A model generated the notes under the pieces. The model was not told the DNA's origin, made no database searches, and worked only from the letters and a program-made list of their open reading frames with translations. Below, one piece after another: positions 1 through 4,578 of a stretch of 5,815 nucleotides of DNA. This stretch comes from Candidatus Bathyarchaeota archaeon. Lineage in GTDB: Archaea > Thermoproteota > Bathyarchaeia > 40CM-2-53-6. Position 1 is the first letter of the stretch. Each line of letters opens with the position of its first letter. The stretch spans positions 6,057-11,871 of the forward strand of contig VBBB01000157.1 of NCBI GenBank assembly GCA_005882955.1, in the 5' to 3' direction. Made by a program: the position numbers and the translations under genes.

Positions 1-1
1 A

Positions 2-88
2 CTCACACGTAATTTCAAGAATGTGTTTCACAAGGATGAGCTCGCAAAATCTGCGAAAGAAAGGGTCGCCCTGGCACCTCTAGTCTAG
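2..88 (+). CDS. 3' end of an unidentified protein gene (partial)
   Basis: An open frame enters from the left edge and runs 28 codons to a TAG stop. The visible peptide includes NVFHKDELAKSAKERVALAP, which is hydrophilic with a likely helical tail, like the C-terminus of a soluble protein. Its stop overlaps by four bases the stop of the HD-domain gene coming from the other strand, a tight tail-to-tail arrangement that is common in compact archaeal genomes. No family can be recognised from so short a piece. The frame could be open by chance, so it is a tentative partial gene. Confidence 0.5.
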   Translation, partial: LTRNFKNVFHKDELAKSAKERVALAPLV

Positions 89-645
89 TTCTTTGCAATT
101 GTCGCTAGCGCGCGCTTCAATATCGGATCATTTGTCTCCTTAATCGCGGACTCGTAAAAGTCCCGCATTCTTCTCTGTCCCGTTCTTTTTCCATATTCAT
201 GGGCTTGAAACGCCATCTCGACCTTGTCCAGCTCGTGGACTAAGCGGGCCTCCTTACTCCGCCTTTCTTTCAGATCTGTCCATAGTTTGAGATATGATGC
301 GCGACTCTTGCTTGGTAGTTTCGACAACAACTCTCGGATAGCTCCTTCCCGAGCCTTTTCCACCCTGGTCCGCCCCAGACGAGCTTTGTCTTGGGGCGTG
401 AGATCCCCCACTATCGCCTCCTCCAGATCGTGAATCAGCGCAAGTTTCAGAATTCTCTCCAGATCATAGCCACGGCGCTCTCCCTCGTACAAGCCCAGCA
501 AAGTCACGGCAAACGAGTGATCTGCCACGGACTCCAACCTCCCGTCAACTCTCTTCTGCCATCCTTTCCTGGGCTCGCGTTTGAGTTCCGAGGCATACTG
601 CCAAAATCTGACAAGAGAATCCACGATGGAGTCCGACGCAAGCAA
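85..645 (-). CDS. HD-domain phosphohydrolase, HDDC2/YfbR-like 5'-deoxynucleotidase
   Basis: This 186-residue protein is of normal length for the HDDC2/YfbR branch of the HD superfamily, which are metal-dependent nucleotidases removing the 5' phosphate from deoxynucleoside monophosphates in the cytoplasm. The sequence shows LKREPRKGWQKR at about residues 21-32, a signature of HDDC2-type proteins. It also has the metal and catalytic residues: H43 (VADHS), H72-D73 with E76 and D81 (IHDLEEAIVGD), and D140 (HELDK). The start is TTG, with an in-frame TAG two codons upstream, so it cannot begin much earlier; GTG at codon 8 is the alternative. No Shine-Dalgarno site precedes it, and a TATA-like GTATATC lies about 30 bases upstream, which suggests a leaderless transcript. 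Substrate is inferred from the family only. Confidence 0.92.
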   Translation of the reverse strand: MLASDSIVDSLVRFWQYASELKREPRKGWQKRVDGRLESVADHSFAVTLLGLYEGERRGYDLERILKLALIHDLEEAIVGDLTPQDKARLGRTRVEKAREGAIRELLSKLPSKSRASYLKLWTDLKERRSKEARLVHELDKVEMAFQAHEYGKRTGQRRMRDFYESAIKETNDPILKRALATIAKN

Positions 646-715
646 ATTCTAAAAGCTTTACTTAAGTAAACGCAGATATACTTCCTCGCAAAGATGCGTC
701 GGTGAGCGGTCAAGA
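646..715. promoter_or_regulatory. Divergent promoter region with a 14-bp perfect palindrome
   Basis: This 70-base gap separates the minus-strand HD gene from the plus-strand AbrB/SecB operon. Positions 657-670 read TTTACTTAAGTAAA, a perfect palindrome. A TATA-like GATATAC (675-681; GTATATC on the minus strand) lies about 30 bases from the HD gene's TTG, fitting a leaderless start. On the plus strand GGTGA (701-705) sits 10 bases before the TTG at 716 and matches the archaeal 16S anti-SD. The palindrome could be a TATA element usable in both directions or an operator; the sequence alone does not decide. Confidence 0.5.
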
Positions 716-952
716 TTGGTCAAGAAGATTCTAACCAGATTCGCCGTAGCCAAGAAGTCCGCGAGCAATGGCGATGCTGTGTATAGATCGCCGAGAATCT
801 ACCTCCCTACGAAGTTGACTGATGATTCCAGTTTCCCGTTCAAAGAGGGAGACATTCTTTCGGTGAAGGTTGACGGTCGCAAAGTGATGATACAAAGGGC
901 GCGGAGAGCAATCGGCCAGCGAAATGGCACCGCTGAACCTAGCAAGAAGTAA
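716..952 (+). CDS. Small AbrB/MazE-like (swapped-hairpin) protein
   Basis: The 78-residue protein carries one AbrB/SpoVT-like half-barrel at about residues 23-63. SPRIYLPTKLT is the first strand and loop, then FKEGDILSVKVDGRKVMIQR follows the family pattern 'P..l....l..Gd...v..dg..i.l.k'. Proteins of this fold bind DNA as dimers and act as transition regulators or as antitoxins of the MazE/VapB type. The tails are basic (KKILTRFAVAKK at the start, RRAIGQRN and PSKK at the end), compatible with nucleic-acid binding. The TTG start is chosen because GGTGA lies 10 bases upstream and no ATG or GTG is in frame nearby. The stop TAA shares one base with the next gene's ATG, so the two are probably translationally coupled. 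Role as regulator or antitoxin is inference. Confidence 0.8.
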   Translation: MVKKILTRFAVAKKSASNGDAVYRSPRIYLPTKLTDDSSFPFKEGDILSVKVDGRKVMIQRARRAIGQRNGTAEPSKK

Positions 953-1428
953 TGATATTAGAGGCCGCGAGAGCCTTCTCAGATGATTGTATCGTGCTAA
1001 GAGTTGCGATTCAAGTCACGAATTTGAGCGGGGAGCGCTACTGGGCCTATGACACTCCCCTACCTGCACAAGTGCAGATTGCAGTTAACATCAACATAGT
1101 TGGCCTCGACCAGAAAACTGAGTCTACGGTCGAAGCTCCCTTCGTTTTCACTGTAAGCTACACCCCCTCGATTGCGCAGCTCAGCGTGAAGGGAAAAGCT
1201 CAGGTAACAGGTGACAGGTCCGAAGTTGTCCAGATGACTGAGGAACACAAGAAGAACAGACCACCCCCCCAGACAGTAATCCAAGCAGTCTCAAACATAG
1301 CCATGGCAGAGGTCATCATCATGTCGAAGAGCCTTGGAATCCCGCCCCCTCTGCCCCCAATCGGCCTCCCCTCAGAAGCATCTCCAACCCAGCCCATCCA
1401 AAGGAAAGAACCAAGATATACGACCTGA
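952..1428 (+). CDS. SecB-like protein, coupled to the AbrB-like gene
   Basis: The 158-residue protein has alternating beta strands at about residues 14-100 (VLRVAIQVTN, AQVQIAVNINIVG, APFVFTVSYTPSIAQLSVKG), then a helix at about 107-127 (TVIQAVSNIAMAEVIIMSKS). It ends with a proline-rich segment, LGIPPPLPPIGLP, and a disordered tail. This order of strands, long helix and Pro-rich end resembles SecB-like chaperones (the superfamily that includes SecB and the archaeal MJ0357 type); I infer that fold from layout, not from a search. There is no signal peptide or membrane span, so it should be cytoplasmic. It begins at an ATG overlapping the upstream stop (TAATG), so synthesis is tied to the AbrB-like protein. 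It may be a chaperone for that partner, or simply a conserved archaeal protein of unknown role. Confidence 0.8.
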   Translation: MILEAARAFSDDCIVLRVAIQVTNLSGERYWAYDTPLPAQVQIAVNINIVGLDQKTESTVEAPFVFTVSYTPSIAQLSVKGKAQVTGDRSEVVQMTEEHKKNRPPPQTVIQAVSNIAMAEVIIMSKSLGIPPPLPPIGLPSEASPTQPIQRKEPRYTT

Positions 1429-1448
1429 GATTTCCAATAACGGACCTT

Positions 1449-1491
1449 CTCCAATAAATTGGAGAGATGGCATTCCTCCAATAAATTGGAG
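1449..1491. repeat. Two tandem copies of a 16-base hairpin repeat
   Basis: CTCCAATAAATTGGAG occurs exactly at 1449-1464 and again at 1476-1491, starts 27 bases apart. Each copy is an inverted repeat (CTCCAAT and ATTGGAG around AA), so each can fold as a six-base-pair stem with a four-base loop. A partial third copy, TCCAATAA, lies at 1433-1440. The unit starts 21 bases after the stop of the SecB-like gene. No T-run follows, so a classical terminator is not indicated. It may be an mRNA 3'-end structure or a protein-binding site. Confidence 0.85.
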
Positions 1492-1760
1492 TGCTTCACC
1501 TCCCGCGGTTCAACCTCATCTTGAGGCGAAAAACCACCCTTTTCCCGAGCCATTCTGTTACCATCAAGGTTACCAAATACGTTACAAGCCCAAGAATGTC
1601 GAAGACAAATCGTTCTCGCGACACAAAAGTGGTCTTTGAGGAGAAGACCCGAGGGACCGATTATTCTCACAGAATTGTTGGTACGGTTGGACGCCTGCGT
1701 GAATTCCTGAGGAGAAATCTGCACTTGCATTGCGCCATCAGCGCTAATGCGCGCGTATTT

Positions 1761-1780
1761 GCTAAAAGTGCAGTTTTAGC
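1761..1780. repeat. Stem-loop upstream of the recombinase
   Basis: GCTAAAA at 1761-1767 and TTTTAGC at 1774-1780 are perfect inverted repeats around the six-base loop GTGCAG. The structure lies 32 bases before the recombinase start. It could be a binding site or an mRNA structure in the leader; there is no direct evidence for either. Confidence 0.5.
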
Positions 1781-1812
1781 TCCATCCGAAGAGCACGCGT
1801 AGGATTTCCCAC

Positions 1813-2421
1813 TTGAGAATAAGTAGAGATGGACGAGGAGAAACGCGGCTAAGCGACGCACACAAGAATCGGATACTGGAGCTGGCCGAGAATTCGCCGC
1901 GAGATCAGCTACTATTGGGACTCCAACTTGAGCGAGGGTGGCGAATCGGAAGTATAGTCGGCTGCCACAATGAAGTCACGTATACGAGGAAAAGGAGTGG
2001 AGAGAAAGCTGTCTGCTTCGTGAACCTGCCGGGAATAAGGAAGGAAGATGTCGGGCACGAAACGATAATGATTCATTTCAAGGGGGGAAAAACAGAGCCT
2101 GACTATCCTGGAGAGAAATGGCTTAGACTTGCACAGGAACTAGCGTCGAAGGTTCGCAAAGGTGAGAGAATTATTCCTCTTACCGAACAGCACGGTACAA
2201 ACATTCTGCGAAAGTATGCAAAGCTCGCGGGGGTTCCCAATTGGGATCGCCTACACAATCACCGTCAACGGGCCTATTTCGGCACTTACTGGGCTAGGAA
2301 GACCGGCCGGGACTATTGGAAGGTGCAGAGCCTCATGGGGCATAAAGACTTGAGAGCAACTGCTGTCTATGTCGAAGAGCTCTCTCTCGAAGAGAAGAAA
2401 CAGCTCCTGGATGGGACCTAG
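1813..2421 (+). CDS. Tyrosine recombinase catalytic domain (phage-integrase/Xer family)
   Basis: The 202-residue protein contains a full tyrosine-recombinase active site. It has Arg I R44 (RGWRIGSI), the beta-hairpin lysine K90 or K93 (HFKGGKTE), H150-x-x-R153 (HRQRAYFGTY), H177 (LMGHKDL) and the nucleophile Y186 (TAVYVEE). These enzymes cut and rejoin DNA through a 3'-phosphotyrosine bond. About 280-300 residues are usual; here the N-terminal SAM-like DNA-binding domain is missing and the protein begins roughly where the catalytic domain begins (LSDAHKNRIL at about 13). The TTG start has no Shine-Dalgarno site; the frame is open back to 1780 but contains no earlier start. Either this is a stand-alone catalytic-domain protein or the 3' part of a longer gene broken by a frameshift. 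No tRNA or obvious att site adjoins it. Confidence 0.85.
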   Translation: MRISRDGRGETRLSDAHKNRILELAENSPRDQLLLGLQLERGWRIGSIVGCHNEVTYTRKRSGEKAVCFVNLPGIRKEDVGHETIMIHFKGGKTEPDYPGEKWLRLAQELASKVRKGERIIPLTEQHGTNILRKYAKLAGVPNWDRLHNHRQRAYFGTYWARKTGRDYWKVQSLMGHKDLRATAVYVEELSLEEKKQLLDGT

Positions 2422-2541
2422 ACAGTCCCGAATGACGTCCTACTCCATTGGACGCTTCAGAAAGGAGATTCTTGCCCGCGAGATCCCGTAAGCGAATGTC
2501 GCCTTAGTCATCATCGCGATCTGATCACCGTTCAACTACGA

Positions 2542-2557
2542 TTTTACTTACGTAATA
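2542..2557 (+). promoter_or_regulatory. Candidate TATA element upstream of the winged-helix gene
   Basis: The stretch TTTTACTTACGTAATA is AT-rich in a GC-balanced spacer and contains the palindrome TTACGTAA. Its first part, TTTACTTA (2543-2550), is identical to half of the palindrome in the divergent promoter at 657-664. If it is a TATA box, transcription would start near 2570 and give a leader of about 90 bases before the ATG at 2661. The rest of 2422-2660 shows no gene. Confidence 0.4.
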
Positions 2558-2660
2558 TCGTTGCGTCGTCACAGCGAAAAAGCAATAGTTAGACAGCGCA
2601 CTTGCCCACCATAAGGATTAAAGGCAGAACCAAGTTCTCGCGAATTCAAGTGAATCTTCG

Positions 2661-3044
2661 ATGCCACGCAGAGCCGCTCGCGGGCCGCCGAAACAGAAGA
2701 CGACCATTCTGTTCAAAGCAGGGAATCTCCCAAGCAACCCGGAAGAGCTCTTTCGTCGAGTCTTCTGGAAGAGTGATTTTCTAGCTGGGGAGGCCCACAA
2801 CTTCTGGCGAGAGGTCAAGAAGGCTGAACCGGCGGGCTTACCAATCCAGGCGTGGAAAGACTGGATCAGTAAGCGTGGGATGAGCGTGGGTCAGTTTTAC
2901 AACATGATCCACGGACTTGTAGGGGCCGGGTTCATTGAGAAGAAGGATTCGAGGTGGCATCTAAGCGGTGGCTTCCTCCGAGAACTTGAACAGATGATCA
3001 CAGTATACTCGACTGAAAGCGGGCTAAGATATCAATTAGCTTAG
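2661..3044 (+). CDS. Small winged-helix-like DNA-binding protein, function unknown
   Basis: The 127-residue protein has a basic N-terminus (PRRAARGPPKQK). A segment at about residues 61-106 fits a winged helix-turn-helix: PIQAWKDWISKRG and SVGQFYNMIHGLVGAGFIEK as helices, then the wing KDSRWHLSGGF. The sequence LVGAGFIEK followed by a short hairpin is typical of archaeal transcription regulators. It has no membrane span or metal-binding motif. The ATG start has only a weak upstream AAGTGA. The gene stands alone, converging on coaD with a 26-base gap. Target and effector are unknown; the wHTH call is from pattern only. Confidence 0.78.
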   Translation: MPRRAARGPPKQKTTILFKAGNLPSNPEELFRRVFWKSDFLAGEAHNFWREVKKAEPAGLPIQAWKDWISKRGMSVGQFYNMIHGLVGAGFIEKKDSRWHLSGGFLRELEQMITVYSTESGLRYQLA

Positions 3045-3070
3045 GTCGCAACTTGAGCAGCCAAAACGGA

Positions 3071-3634
3071 TTACAGAATCCTCGTACGGACTCTCTTCTT
3101 CAGTCTGCCTCGCGGATCAACCTCGCCGCTTCGAATTCTGCTGTCAGAGACTACCTCGCCATCATCAGCTCTAACCATCCGGACCACACAGAGCCGAAGA
3201 GGCTTCAGTCCACGGTTCCGCCGTAACTGGTTTAGCCGTAACCCGTTCTCTCGAGTTTCTTCGCTGACCACAACAGCCTCGAGTCGTCTCCTTCGGATCG
3301 CGGGTCCGAACGAATCCTTCAGCTCTGAGATTCTAGCTCGCTCAAGCCAACCGTAGGCTTTCAATAACTGCCGGAGATTTCGTCTTCTAACAGCGAATGT
3401 CCTCACGGGATGATCCTTGCTAAGCTTAGAAACCAGGCGATCTCCCGTCACCCCGACGAAAACCAGTTCCCCAAGCTCGAAGGCCTTAGCCAGCAATTTC
3501 TCGTGACCAATATGCAGAATGTCGAATGTGCCTCCCACCGCGACTGCTCGATATCGAAACCTCGTTTTTGACAGAGCGACACCCGTCCAAGTATCACTAT
3601 CAAAGAAATTTTGGAATAAAACATAGCTGCCCAT
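3071..3634 (-). CDS. coaD: Phosphopantetheine adenylyltransferase, archaeal type
   Basis: The enzyme transfers AMP from ATP to 4'-phosphopantetheine, giving dephospho-CoA, the penultimate step of coenzyme A synthesis in the cytoplasm. The 187-residue sequence shows the nucleotidyltransferase signature GGTFDILHIGH (34-44, with the HIGH motif at 41-44), then VGVTGDRLVSKL (60-71). SDSRIRSGEVDPRG (163-176) corresponds to the conserved STRIR-type motif near the C-terminus; together these match the archaeal COG1019 branch. The family normally begins just before the GGTFD strand, so about 27 residues at the N-terminus are extra. The ATG start is nevertheless supported: GGAGGG (3642-3647) lies seven bases upstream and no other start codon occurs before GTG33 inside the core. 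It is transcribed alone, toward the winged-helix gene. Confidence 0.92.
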   Translation of the reverse strand: MGSYVLFQNFFDSDTWTGVALSKTRFRYRAVAVGGTFDILHIGHEKLLAKAFELGELVFVGVTGDRLVSKLSKDHPVRTFAVRRRNLRQLLKAYGWLERARISELKDSFGPAIRRRRLEAVVVSEETRENGLRLNQLRRNRGLKPLRLCVVRMVRADDGEVVSDSRIRSGEVDPRGRLKKRVRTRIL

Positions 3635-3669
3635 AGTTAATCCCTCCAGTTTTCCGAACTCCCCTGGGG

Positions 3670-3699
3670 GACGTCAACTCAAGATTCGGGTTAAACGTC
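3670..3699. repeat. Imperfect hairpin upstream of coaD
   Basis: GACGT at 3670-3674 pairs with ACGTC at 3695-3699. Inside it, AACTC (3676-3680) pairs with GGGTT (3688-3692), with one G-T wobble, around the loop AAGATTC. The result is a ten-base-pair stem with a small internal loop, 36 bases upstream of the coaD start. It could be an operator or part of the coaD leader; function is not shown. Confidence 0.4.
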
Positions 3700-3748
3700 G
3701 GGAGCAGAGTCCTTTACTTTGTCTTGGTTGGAGGGCAGATATACCCAT

Positions 3749-4148
3749 ATGCAACCTTGGGACGAGAAAATGCGGATTGATGAGCTCATCTCGTTGGCCT
3801 CCTCGCTCAAGATATCGCTTTTGCATTCAAAGGCAAGCGACCCAGTAGAAACCCAAAGGCCGCAACACTTGTGGCTGCCCGATTGCTCAAGCCCGCTTAA
3901 AGGTGAAACCTGGGAAAGTACGCCTTCGGTGCGATGCCTACCGGAGGACTGACCTTTGTTCGCATCCTTCCAGACCGTCGGAGTACCTCAATCTGCAGGC
4001 TCTAACAACACTACAGCAAACCATTTCTAGCGTGGAATTCACGGACTGGCAGAAAATCACACTCATTGCGTTTTCGGCACTCCTCATTGCACTTCTTGCC
4101 TGTCGCTCAGGACGAAGGGTACGCTCACGTTCGTTCTCAAATGCTTAA
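3749..4148 (+). pseudogene. Possible decayed or frameshifted zinc-ribbon, membrane-anchored protein
   Basis: An ATG at 3749 (GGAGGG at 3730-3735) opens a frame encoding MRIDELISLASSLKISLL, then LWLPDCSSPLK, ending at 3952. One frame over (open 3849-4148, first GTG at 3903) reads VKPGKVRLRCDAY, a hydrophobic span ITLIAFSALLIALLAC and a basic tail RSGRRVRSR. Joined by a +1 shift near 3900 the peptide LPDCSSPLK/VKPGKVRLRC resembles a zinc ribbon of the form CPDCGSPL...GKVRC-C, but two of the four cysteines are absent. A C-terminal membrane anchor with inside-positive tail would follow. The resemblance is weak: this may be a broken gene, two unrelated short frames or chance. Confidence 0.25.
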
Positions 4149-4242
4149 ATTAGGTGCTTGCAAAATCCACTAGGGCCACAAAGATCAACCCTCTCTTGCA
4201 TGGCAGGTAGCCCGGGGGAGATTCGAACTCCCGTCAGCAGGT

Positions 4243-4268
4243 GACTCCTACCTTATCCCGTGAGGGAT
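4243..4268 (-). other. tRNA-Gln intron 2, canonical position 37/38 (26 nt)
   Basis: The second intron follows G37 of the anticodon loop. Exon bases CTCT (32-35) pair with intron GGAG as the four-base-pair central helix. The flanking three-base bulges are GGA (cut GG|A) and TCA (cut TC|A). The outer helix is the anticodon stem GCAGG/CCTGC, which is contiguous only after intron 1 is removed. The intron itself contains ATCCC/GGGAT, a short hairpin. The inner helix of the BHB is weak, so this is a relaxed motif. Confidence 0.85.
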
Positions 4269-4276
4269 CCAGAGCC

Positions 4277-4313
4277 AACTAGGGACGCTTTCATGTCTGG
4301 CCCGTAACGTCCA
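4277..4313 (-). other. tRNA-Gln intron 1, non-canonical position 29/30 (37 nt)
   Basis: This intron splits the anticodon stem between residues 29 and 30. It fits a BHB: inner helix GGACG/CGTCC, three-base 5' bulge CAT cut as CA|T, and central helix ATAG/CTAG (three pairs plus an A-G mismatch). A three-base 3' bulge TTG is cut TT|G, and an outer helix AGC/GCT is formed by exon bases. Excision brings GCA and GG together as the perfect stem strand GCAGG. Position and length are deduced from folding by eye. Confidence 0.85.
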
Positions 4314-4366
4314 TGCTATGCTAGACCACTACACCACCGGGCTACGAAGACTCGGGTCTAGCCAGG

Positions 4367-4377
4367 TATTCATAAGG
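4367..4377 (-). promoter_or_regulatory. Candidate TATA box of the tRNA-Gln gene
   Basis: On the minus strand this reads CCTTATGAATA, beginning 34 and ending 24 bases upstream of the mature tRNA 5' end. That is the spacing expected for a TATA box giving a start a few bases before the tRNA. It is an AT-rich island in a GC-richer context. Confidence 0.45.
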
Positions 4378-4404
4378 GGTTTCCGCGTGAGAACCAGAGG
4401 TTCC

Positions 4405-4433
4405 CTATATACTTGTCGAAAGGCTTATATGGC
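4405..4433 (+). promoter_or_regulatory. Candidate promoter of tfb
   Basis: Two TATA-like boxes occur: CTATATAC at 4405-4412 and CTTATAT at 4424-4430. The second is preceded by GAAAGG, a plausible TFB-recognition element. The second would start transcription near 4454, about ten bases before a GTG at 4464 and about 125 bases before the zinc-ribbon codons of tfb. Confidence 0.5.
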
Positions 4434-4578
4434 ATACGGCGTGCACGCTTTCACTTTCCTAACGTGAGCCTTCGGCACGACAGACTCTACGCGGTTCGAC
4501 GCTCTGACCGAGGCTTGGGAAAGTTGGAGAGCGAACTTCACGACCACCCCAACAGCTCCTGGTAGAACCCCTTCGAGA

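Larger units (their letters stand above)
1429..1812. other. 384-bp stretch without a secure gene
   Basis: Between the SecB-like gene and the recombinase I find no convincing gene. A plus-strand frame is open from a GTG at 1491 to a TAG at 1800-1802 (103 codons, internal ATG at 1596). Its product has no recognisable domain, although the stretch YSHRIVGTVGRLREFLRR could be helical. Its size and position match the DNA-binding domain missing from the recombinase just downstream, but it is in a different frame. The region also holds two copies of a 16-base hairpin repeat and a 7-bp stem-loop, annotated separately. Minus-strand frames here look like shadows. Confidence 0.5.
3635..4207. other. 573-bp stretch without a secure gene
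   Basis: After the coaD ribosome-binding site (GGAGGG, minus strand, 3642-3647) the region holds an imperfect hairpin at 3670-3699 and a TTTACTTT at 3713-3720. It also contains two overlapping plus-strand frames (3749-3952 and 3849-4148), described separately as a possible decayed gene. I looked for RNase P RNA, SRP RNA and C/D-box RNA signatures and saw none. No minus-strand frame of useful length is present. Confidence 0.5.
4208..4343 (-). tRNA. tRNA-Gln (anticodon CUG) with two introns
   Basis: The 5' end (AGCCCGG, TG, D-stem GTGT/GCAT) and the 3' end (T-arm GGGAG TTCGAAT CTCCC, acceptor CCGGGCT, discriminator A) are clear. The A1-U72 pair and TGGTGTAGTGG segment are typical of archaeal tRNA-Gln. 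The gene is 136 bases, 63 too long. Removing 4277-4313 and 4243-4268 gives a 73-nt tRNA with a perfect anticodon stem GCAGG/CCTGC, loop CTCTGGA (U33, anticodon CUG, G37) and variable region TGAC. Exons are 4343-4314, 4276-4269 and 4242-4208. The 3' CCA is not encoded (CCT follows). No other splicing I tried gives both U33 and a paired stem. A TATA-like element lies 24-34 bases upstream. Confidence 0.93.

Noticed and set aside
224..713. Several 69-92-codon frames on both strands within the HD-domain gene region
   Set aside because: They overlap a protein with a complete set of catalytic motifs and have no features of their own.
1200..1730. A 176-codon open frame on the minus strand opposite the SecB-like gene
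   Set aside because: It is antisense to a better gene, has an unnatural composition and shows no domain; it is a shadow created by the coding strand's codon pattern.
3657..3670. CCCCTGGGG inverted repeat upstream of coaD as a terminator or operator
   Set aside because: Only a four-base-pair stem with a one-base loop and no T-run; too weak to call.
3700..4200. A structural RNA (RNase P RNA, SRP RNA or C/D-box RNA)
   Set aside because: Fragments such as AGAAACCC and GGGAAAGTAC recall RNase P RNA, but the conserved GGAAAGTCC block, the SRP helix 8 motif and a C/D box pair are all missing.
4277..4313. Other anticodon readings in the tRNA precursor: GAA (Phe), ACG (Arg), GTT (Asn), CCA (Trp), with GGACG/CGTCC as the anticodon stem
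   Set aside because: They lack U33 or leave the wrong spacing to the D-arm and T-arm. GGACG/CGTCC is explained as the inner helix of intron 1, and A1-U72 plus the D-arm fit tRNA-Gln.
4208..4343. tRNA-Gln as the attachment site of an integrated element carrying the recombinase
   Set aside because: No second copy of the tRNA 3' end is visible in the window, the recombinase is about 1.8 kb away, and ordinary archaeal genes lie between.
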